Assembly: GCF_900111865.1 (NCBI RefSeq)
Contig: NZ_FOJS01000005.1
Span: 38,552-102,551 of the forward strand
Source of the DNA: Parageobacillus thermantarcticus
GTDB lineage: Bacteria; Bacillota; Bacilli; Bacillales; Anoxybacillaceae
Direction: 5' to 3'
Length of the DNA stretch: 64,000 nt
Part shown: positions 58,539 to 64,000 of the stretch, in pieces
How the letters are laid out: every line of letters begins with the position of its first letter
Numbering within the stretch: position 1 is the first letter of the stretch
Notes under the pieces: generated by a model
Databases searched by the model: none
The model's input: only the letters and a program-made list of their open reading frames with translations
What the model was told of the DNA's origin: nothing
Position numbers and translations under genes: made by a program

Positions 58539-59402
58539 GTGTCAATTCAAATTATTACTGACAGCGGCTGCGATCTTCCGTATGCTTATTTGCAAGAGCA
58601 CAACATCGCATTTCTGCCGCTTCTTGTCCATTTTAATGGCGAAGAATATGAAGACTTTATCACCATCGAACCGAAACAAGTATATGACGCAATGCGCAAC
58701 GGACAAATCGTAAAAACCGCGCAAGCGAATCCATTGAAAATGAAAGAACTGTTTACCAAATATGCAAAAGAAAACCGCCCTTGCCTATATATCGCGTTTT
58801 CTTCGCAACTGTCGGGTACATATCAAACCGCGATGGCGATTCGCAGCGAAGTGCTGGAGGAATATCCTGAATTTCAGCTGACGATTATCGATTCTAAATG
58901 CGCTTCGCTCGGACAAGGACTGGCGGTGATGAAAGCAGCGGAACTAGCAGAAAAAGGAACGCCGTACAACTTATTATGCGAAACAATTGCTTCTTACTGC
59001 CGCCATATGGAACATATTTTTACGGTCGATAATCTTGAATACCTGGCGCGCGGCGGACGAATCAACAAAGCAGCGGCAATGGTCGGCAGCCTTTTGAACA
59101 TTAAGCCGCTCCTCCATGTCGAAGACGGCAAGCTCATTCCGCTTGAGAAATTACGCGGCCGTAAAAAAGTGCTAAAGCGCATGGTTGAAATCATGGGTGA
59201 GCGCGGCGACGATCTGCAAAAACAAGTGATCGGCATCAGCCACGGCGACGATGAAGAAGCCGCTCTGGAGTTAAAGCAGCTTATTGAAAAAACATACGGC
59301 TGCACGCGCTTTTTTATTTGCGAAATCGGCGGCGCGATCGGCGCTCACGCCGGACCGGGAACATTGGCGCTCTTTTTCTTGAACAAATATATCGAAGCAT
59401 AA
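58539..59402 (+). CDS. DegV family fatty-acid-binding protein
   Basis: A 287-residue DegV/FakB-type protein holding fatty acids for phosphorylation by the FakA kinase. [10 protein letters not shown] at the start, [11 protein letters not shown] near residue 88 and [23 protein letters not shown] near 168 are the lipid-binding motifs. GTG 58539 follows AGAGGTGGATACA. Corresponds in position and type to B. subtilis YitS. Confidence 0.9.
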   Translation: MSIQIITDSGCDLPYAYLQEHNIAFLPLLVHFNGEEYEDFITIEPKQVYDAMRNGQIVKTAQANPLKMKELFTKYAKENRPCLYIAFSSQLSGTYQTAMAIRSEVLEEYPEFQLTIIDSKCASLGQGLAVMKAAELAEKGTPYNLLCETIASYCRHMEHIFTVDNLEYLARGGRINKAAAMVGSLLNIKPLLHVEDGKLIPLEKLRGRKKVLKRMVEIMGERGDDLQKQVIGISHGDDEEAALELKQLIEKTYGCTRFFICEIGGAIGAHAGPGTLALFFLNKYIEA

Positions 59403-59461
59403 GTCCTCCTTTTCCACGCATACTAATGATGTAGACCGTGGATAAAGGAGTGCACGCCAAT

Positions 59462-59593
59462 ATGTCACATACAAGCGATAACGATAAAAAAGCGCGCGAT
59501 AACAACGCGAAACGCCATGAAAAAAACATGCTTCGCGAAAAAAATCGCGAGGCGGGGAAGTTCGCGTACTCGAAAAAGACGGATCATTTATAA
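59462..59593 (+). CDS. DUF3941-like small protein
   Basis: A 43-residue highly charged peptide (begins MSHTSDNDKKARDNN, ends FAYSKKTDHL). AAAGGAGTGCACGCCAAT precedes ATG. The repeated basic/acidic pattern fits the DUF3941 family of small Bacillaceae proteins; function unknown. Confidence 0.7.
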   Translation: MSHTSDNDKKARDNNAKRHEKNMLREKNREAGKFAYSKKTDHL

Positions 59594-59598
59594 AAAAC

Positions 59599-59630
59599 GG
59601 GCTGTCCTTTTATGCTGGACAGCCTTTATT
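59599..59630. terminator. Terminator between DUF3941 gene and chemoreceptor
   Basis: GGCTGTCC / GGACAGCC stem with TTTATT; it overlaps the chemoreceptor stop. Confidence 0.65.
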
Positions 59631-61278
59631 CCATCCGAAATTTTGCCATCACCTCATGCATTTCATCAGTCAATTGTCTTAGTTTCGTCACTTTCTCCAC
59701 CATTTTTTCAAACGCCGTCAGCTGTTCAGCCATCGATGCAGCGATTTCTTCGCTGCCAGCCGCTGACTGTTCGACGACAGCACTGATGCTTTCCACATTT
59801 TGCAATACTTTTTCTTCCAATTGTTTTGACATGTTGACACCATCGACAAGCGCTTGAATATCGACGGAAATGCCGGCTACTTTATCCTCAATTTCAGAAA
59901 ACGCCTTCGTTGTCGTTTCAATCGTTTGCGATTGCTGTTCGGCAATTTTTACTCCTTGCACAACTGCTGAAGCAACGGAAGCAACACCTCGTTTAATGTG
60001 CGAAACCGTCTCGAAAATTTGTTTTGTCGCCTGTGCGGATTGCTCGGCAAGCTTGCGCACTTCTTCCGCGACAACAGCAAATCCTTTTCCCGCTTCTCCC
60101 GCTCTTGCGGCTTCGATGGCCGCGTTTAACGCCAGCAAATTCGTTTGTTCCGCAATCTCTGATATCGCCTTTGCCATTTGTTCAATATTGGCAGCATAGC
60201 TTGTAAACTCATTCGTCGCCTGTTCAATCAATAACGTGGCTTCATTGCTCTCGCGGATGAAGTGCATTTGCTGTTCCATCGCTTTTTGTCCATGTTGAAT
60301 CGCTTCGACGACCGTCTCGCTGTAATGCGCTGTTTGCTTAGTTCGCTCCGCTGTTTTGGCAAACGTCTCATCCATTTTTTCAATCTGCTGCACTGCTTGT
60401 TGCAATTCTTCAGAGATGCTTTGCGCACCGGCAGATAGCTCATTGGTGGACAACGCCACTTGCCGGTTAATCTCCGTAAGCGTTTTGTTGTCTGCTTCAA
60501 TTTCTTTCGCAAATGTTTCCACTTGTTGACTAACCGTCTCTACCGAGCGAAGCAGCCGTTTCAATTCCTCGACCATTGTATGAAATGCCGCATTTAATGC
60601 ACCAAGCTCATCGTTTTGTTTATAATCAATACGCTCAACGAGCAAATTGCCCTCTGCAATTTTGGACGCATTATTGGCAAGCTGCTTGAGCGGATTCGTA
60701 ATGGAGCGCGTTAGGCGCAGGCTTATCGCTCCCGATAGTACGATGAGGGCAATGCTGCCGATAACCGCCGTCCAAATGACAAAACGAATTTGCCCCTGCA
60801 AATCGCGCAGAAGCTCGTTGTAGTAATCGTTTGTATACAATTGCAGCGTATAGATGTCATTCACCGCTCCTTCAATCCGCATCGCCTGCCTTCTTATCTC
60901 TGACGCGTCGCGGCGATCAAGCGCGGCGAGCGAGGCCGTATGCACTTCGGCAAATTTTTGTTTCGCTTTCGCTAATAAAAAACGAAATTCTTTTTGCTTT
61001 AATGATTTTTCTAATTTGCTGATGAACTGCATTGTCGCTTTCGTTTGCACTATCACTTCCTGCTTATTTCCTTCCGTCATATTGTAAGCGGCGTTGTTTA
61101 AGCTCTGCTTTACCGACTCCATGCTTGCTTTGAGTTTTTCTACCGTCAGCAACACCGGCACCATATCTTTGTTCGTTGCCTGAATCGATAGCATATTTGC
61201 GATAATAAATCCCATCAGTATGATCGATGCAATAAGCGAAAAAAATGAATGAATCCATAATTTTCTGCGAATTGTCAT
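59626..61278 (-). CDS. Transmembrane methyl-accepting chemotaxis protein
   Basis: A 550-residue receptor. First span about residues 9-29, helical extracellular domain to about 165, second span about 166-190, HAMP domain ([21 protein letters not shown]), then the signalling hairpin with [27 protein letters not shown] near residue 385. Sensing domain is a four-helix-bundle type. It directly follows a BMP-family lipoprotein gene (23 bases). Confidence 0.93.
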   Translation of the reverse strand: MTIRRKLWIHSFFSLIASIILMGFIIANMLSIQATNKDMVPVLLTVEKLKASMESVKQSLNNAAYNMTEGNKQEVIVQTKATMQFISKLEKSLKQKEFRFLLAKAKQKFAEVHTASLAALDRRDASEIRRQAMRIEGAVNDIYTLQLYTNDYYNELLRDLQGQIRFVIWTAVIGSIALIVLSGAISLRLTRSITNPLKQLANNASKIAEGNLLVERIDYKQNDELGALNAAFHTMVEELKRLLRSVETVSQQVETFAKEIEADNKTLTEINRQVALSTNELSAGAQSISEELQQAVQQIEKMDETFAKTAERTKQTAHYSETVVEAIQHGQKAMEQQMHFIRESNEATLLIEQATNEFTSYAANIEQMAKAISEIAEQTNLLALNAAIEAARAGEAGKGFAVVAEEVRKLAEQSAQATKQIFETVSHIKRGVASVASAVVQGVKIAEQQSQTIETTTKAFSEIEDKVAGISVDIQALVDGVNMSKQLEEKVLQNVESISAVVEQSAAGSEEIAASMAEQLTAFEKMVEKVTKLRQLTDEMHEVMAKFRME

Positions 61279-61301
61279 TCTAATCCCCTTTTCTGTACTA
61301 C

Positions 61302-62288
61302 TTACTTTGTCGTCACTTTTCTATCAATAATGTTTTGTTTCCACTGTTCGAGCAATTGTTGTTTTTGTTCATTCCATGGTATGACGCGAATCGGCGCGAG
61401 GCCGACCCCATTTTCCGCTAGCCCAAGCTGAACGGTGCCTGTTGGTAACTCCCCTTTTTCCACGTATTGTTTTAACACGCGGAACAAAGCGACATCGACA
61501 TTTTTGACCATCGATGTCACAACCGCTTTTTCCGCGTAAAAATATTGGTCGCTGTCAACGCCAATCGCATACACGCCGCGCATTTCCGCTTCCCGAAGCG
61601 CGCCGACTCCGGTAAGTCCAGCCGCCGTATACACGACGTCGCACCTTTTAGCAAACATACCCTTGGCGATATTAGCACCGAGCTTGTCATCGCCAAAGTC
61701 GCCGGCATAGACAATTTGAACAGAAGCAGACGGCTTTATGGCATGAACTCCTTTTTCGAATCCCGTTGCAAATTTATGAATCAACGGCACATCCGCTCCA
61801 CCGATAAATCCAAGGTGATTTGTTTTCGTCGTCAGCGCCGCCACCACTCCGGCAAGAAAACTCCCCTCATCTTCTTTAAACGTAATCGATGTCACGTTTG
61901 GCAGATCCGAAACAGAGTCAACTAAAATAAAACGCTGCTTTGGATATTGTTTCGCCACTTTTTCCAAATCTTTTTGCACCATAAAACCTAAACCGATGAC
62001 AATATCATTGCCATCTTCAATAAGTTCCTTTAACCCTTGTTCATACGTTTTCGTATCTTTCAATTCCCGGTAATCAAAAATAATGCCTAGTTCGTCTCGT
62101 GCCTTCATTAATCCGCGAAACGCGGAGTCGCTAAACGATTGATCGCCAAGTCCGACGTCTGACAACATAATTCCAACTTTAATTCTATCTTTTTTCATTC
62201 CCGCTTCTTTCGCCGAACAGCCGACCATCAACGTGAACGTAGCCAATAAAGCAATAACAAGATGCCATATGCGTCTTTGTTGTTTCAT
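61302..62288 (-). CDS. BMP-family substrate-binding lipoprotein
   Basis: A 328-residue lipoprotein with signal [15 protein letters not shown]. The mature part is a BMP/Med-type periplasmic-binding fold ([24 protein letters not shown] near residue 37, [13 protein letters not shown] near 138). Relatives bind nucleosides. No ABC permease or ATPase genes follow; instead the partner is a chemoreceptor. AAGAAGGAGACAAACAT precedes ATG. Confidence 0.88.
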   Translation of the reverse strand: MKQQRRIWHLVIALLATFTLMVGCSAKEAGMKKDRIKVGIMLSDVGLGDQSFSDSAFRGLMKARDELGIIFDYRELKDTKTYEQGLKELIEDGNDIVIGLGFMVQKDLEKVAKQYPKQRFILVDSVSDLPNVTSITFKEDEGSFLAGVVAALTTKTNHLGFIGGADVPLIHKFATGFEKGVHAIKPSASVQIVYAGDFGDDKLGANIAKGMFAKRCDVVYTAAGLTGVGALREAEMRGVYAIGVDSDQYFYAEKAVVTSMVKNVDVALFRVLKQYVEKGELPTGTVQLGLAENGVGLAPIRVIPWNEQKQQLLEQWKQNIIDRKVTTK

Positions 62289-62460
62289 ATGTTTGTCTCC
62301 TTCTTTTTATAGTGTTCATTATTGTTTATCGGCATCGTTCGACATTTGTTAAGCTTTTTGTCAGAAAAAAGCAAAGCTGTAATTAATGAATCTCCAACAT
62401 AAGGGACATATATCCTCTTTTATTTGAAGACGAAAACAATCTATTACGTGGACATTAAAA

Positions 62461-62616
62461 GTGGCTTACGTAGAGGTTACAGAGGAAACAGTAATTCAAC
62501 AAAATGAGGTTGTCCAAATAAATCACACTATTTTAATAATTAGTATAATTAATAGAGGAACTAAAATGGTGCTAATTCCCGAATCCACTAATTTGACGGA
62601 CTATCTAGAAGAATAA
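62461..62616 (+). CDS. Possible small A+T-rich protein or remnant
   Basis: A 51-codon frame from GTG 62461 (...[20 protein letters not shown]..., ending LTDYLEE). No clear ribosome site. A neighbouring frame at 62424-62514 looks like a second piece, so a decayed gene is possible. The rest of 62289-62719 is A+T-rich and shows nothing else. Confidence 0.25.
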   Translation: MAYVEVTEETVIQQNEVVQINHTILIISIINRGTKMVLIPESTNLTDYLEE

Positions 62617-62719
62617 GAACGCTTCGATCGGCACTTGTCTCCATCCCTCTTTTTTATTGTGTCCCTTGCCACATTTTACTATAATGAAACTAAATAACGA
62701 AAAGTGCTGGAGGTCATGT

Positions 62720-63211
62720 ATGTCAAAAGAAAGTTCCTTTGATATTGTATCAAAAGTCGATTTATCGGAAGTTACCAATGCGATCAACATCGCGCTAAAA
62801 GAAATTAAAAACCGCTACGACTTTAAAGGCAGCAAAAGCGACATTTCCTTAGAAAAAGACGAACTCGTTCTCATTTCCGACGACGAATTTAAATTGGAAC
62901 AGCTTAAAGACGTGTTGATTGGCAAGCTCATTAGACGGGGCGTGCCGACGAAAAACATTCAATACGGCAAAATTGAGCCTGCTTCCGGAGGCACGGTGCG
63001 CCAGCGCGCCAAGCTCGTGCAAGGCATTGACAAGGAAAATGCGAAAAAAATCAACACGATCATTAAAAACACCGGTCTGAAAGTGAAAAGCCAAGTACAG
63101 GACGATCAAATCCGCGTCAGCGGCAAAAGCAAAGACGATTTGCAAAAGGTCATCGCCGCGATTCGCGAAGCTGATTTGCCGATTGATGTGCAATTTGTCA
63201 ACTATCGCTAA
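62720..63211 (+). CDS. YajQ-family nucleotide-binding protein
   Basis: A 163-residue protein; begins [18 protein letters not shown] and contains [12 protein letters not shown] near residue 32, the YajQ pattern of two ferredoxin-like halves. Some relatives bind cyclic di-GMP. ATG 62720 follows GCTGGAGGTCATGT. Corresponds to B. subtilis YitK. Confidence 0.93.
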   Translation: MSKESSFDIVSKVDLSEVTNAINIALKEIKNRYDFKGSKSDISLEKDELVLISDDEFKLEQLKDVLIGKLIRRGVPTKNIQYGKIEPASGGTVRQRAKLVQGIDKENAKKINTIIKNTGLKVKSQVQDDQIRVSGKSKDDLQKVIAAIREADLPIDVQFVNYR

Positions 63212-63212
63212 C

Positions 63213-63249
63213 ACGGATGGGGGCCACTGCCCCTCCCATCCGTTTTTTT
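63213..63249 (+). terminator. YajQ gene terminator
   Basis: ACGGATGGG / CCCATCCGT stem followed by TTTTTTT. Confidence 0.8.
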
Positions 63250-63369
63250 GCACCTCTTTTTATTCCTACATTGACAAAAGCATATGCTAATGTTTATTGA
63301 TTATTAAAACCCGTGGTGCTAGATAAACTTGATCAAGCATAAAAATAGCCCTTGTCTGCGGATCTCCTT

Positions 63370-63430
63370 AAAATGAAAGTGCGACCTACCATTCGAAAGG
63401 AGAATCCCCATGCAAGAGCACTTTCATTTT
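63370..63430 (+). repeat. Inverted repeat enclosing the transposase start
   Basis: AAAATGAAAGTGC (63370-63382) and GCACTTTCATTTT (63418-63430) are perfect 13-base complements. The loop contains the ribosome site and start codon of the transposase. Confidence 0.8.
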
Positions 63431-64000
63431 ACTACAGATCGAGCCAAGATTCAAAAGCAATATGCCGCCATTTTCTTTTTTGTCTCCGCTCAACTGTCAT
63501 TGATTCAGACACATCTTCAACGCCGCAACCGCCATTTGGTAAAGCAAGAAGATGACGTGATCATAGCGATTCACATTTTGGGGAAGCTGCTTGGCTTTTC
63601 TTCCGAACGGGCATGGCATCGCTTTGTCACCGGAAATTTGTTCACAAACGGGCAGTTTCTCGAACGTTCCCGATACAACCGCCGTTGCCGGGCGCTGCGC
63701 TGGGCGATGAAATGGATCCGCCATGAGCTGGCGAAACGCGTCCAACATCATGCCTATGCCGTGGTCGATAGCTTGCCGTTAGAGTTGTGCCATGCTGCGA
63801 GAATGCATCGTGTCAAACGGTTTCAAGGGATCGCCGACATCGGGTATTGCGCTTCAAAAAAGCAATGGTACTACGGATTGAAACTGCACCTTCAAGTGAC
63901 CGATCAAGGTTTGCCAATGGGATATGTGGTGACGGAAGCATCCTGCCACGATCGAATCGCAGCCGAAAGCGTGATGACCCAAATTCCTCATCCCTATAAC
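63410..64000 (+). CDS. IS982-family transposase (partial)
   Basis: The first 197 codons of a DDE transposase, open at the window edge. The ATG at 63410 follows GAAAGGAGAATCCCC. The N-terminal helical region is followed by the first catalytic Asp in YAVVDSLPLELCHAARM (about residue 117) and the second region GLKLHLQVTDQGLPMGYVV. The third catalytic residue is beyond the window. Confidence 0.85.
   Translation, partial: MQEHFHFTTDRAKIQKQYAAIFFFVSAQLSLIQTHLQRRNRHLVKQEDDVIIAIHILGKLLGFSSERAWHRFVTGNLFTNGQFLERSRYNRRCRALRWAMKWIRHELAKRVQHHAYAVVDSLPLELCHAARMHRVKRFQGIADIGYCASKKQWYYGLKLHLQVTDQGLPMGYVVTEASCHDRIAAESVMTQIPHPYN

Larger units (their letters stand above)
63310..64000 (+). mobile_element. IS982-family insertion sequence, left part
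   Basis: The left end probably begins at ACCCGTGGTGCTAGATAAAC (63310), typical of IS982-type ends. The transposase begins 100 bases in and runs off the window. The right end and target repeat are outside the window. It follows the yajQ terminator, so no gene is visibly broken. Confidence 0.75.

Overview
The window looks like chromosome of a thermophilic Bacillaceae of the Geobacillus/Parageobacillus group. Proteins such as Spx, MecA, ClpB, FabF/FabH, YjbA, YjzC and YjzD read as close relatives of Bacillus subtilis proteins, and gene order follows the B. subtilis yjb/yja/arg/yit regions. Base composition looks intermediate (about mid-40s % G+C by eye, not computed), with a visibly G+C-richer block at about 21.5-23.7 kb and in the insertion sequence at the right end. 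No rRNA, tRNA or CRISPR array was seen.

Layout. 0-7.3 kb: small membrane protein, pepF, coiA, cls, mecA, a TerC-type gene and spx. 7.5-13.5 kb: oligopeptide permease oppABCDF on the minus strand, with an attenuating hairpin between oppA and oppB and a CodY-like inverted repeat in the oppA leader. 13.9-20.3 kb: DUF3899 gene, trpS behind a tryptophan T-box, yjbA, a small membrane gene, yjaZ, then fabH-fabF behind a FapR-like site, and a yjzB-like gene. 20.4-27.6 kb: a hydrolase-like protein lacking its serine, yjzD, a TetR/MMPL exporter pair with two operators, clpB behind a CtsR site, and yjzC. 27.7-37.1 kb: arginine operon argC-argJ-argB-argD-carA-carB-argF (minus strand) with ARG boxes before argC and carA; argB and argD are fused in frame at a six-G run.

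37.4-56.2 kb is an anaerobic nitrogen-oxide respiration block set between argC and yitW. It holds molybdenum-cofactor genes (moeA, mobB, moaE, moaD, moaA, mobA), a molybdate permease gene (modB), the regulator fnr (frameshifted here), copper nitrite reductase (nirK), a nitrate/nitrite transporter (narK), quinol NO reductase (nor), a second Crp/Fnr regulator, a di-iron repair protein (RIC), a radical SAM/SPASM protein, three DUF2249 proteins, an uncharacterised multi-spanning membrane protein and a soluble chemotaxis-type transducer. Nine promoters carry a TGTGA-N6-TCACA box at a nearly constant distance from a good -10 element, so the regulon can be read from the DNA. The nor promoter and the divergent Crp/Fnr gene have weaker boxes at the same spacing.

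56.2-63.2 kb returns to a yit-like backbone (yitW, yitV, yitU, DUF3813, DegV, DUF3941), followed by a chemotaxis receptor with an adjacent BMP-type lipoprotein, and a YajQ-family protein. 63.3 kb to the end is the left part of an IS982-family insertion sequence cut by the window edge.

Start codons were often moved inward from the longest reading frame because a clear Shine-Dalgarno sequence lies in front of an internal ATG, GTG or TTG.
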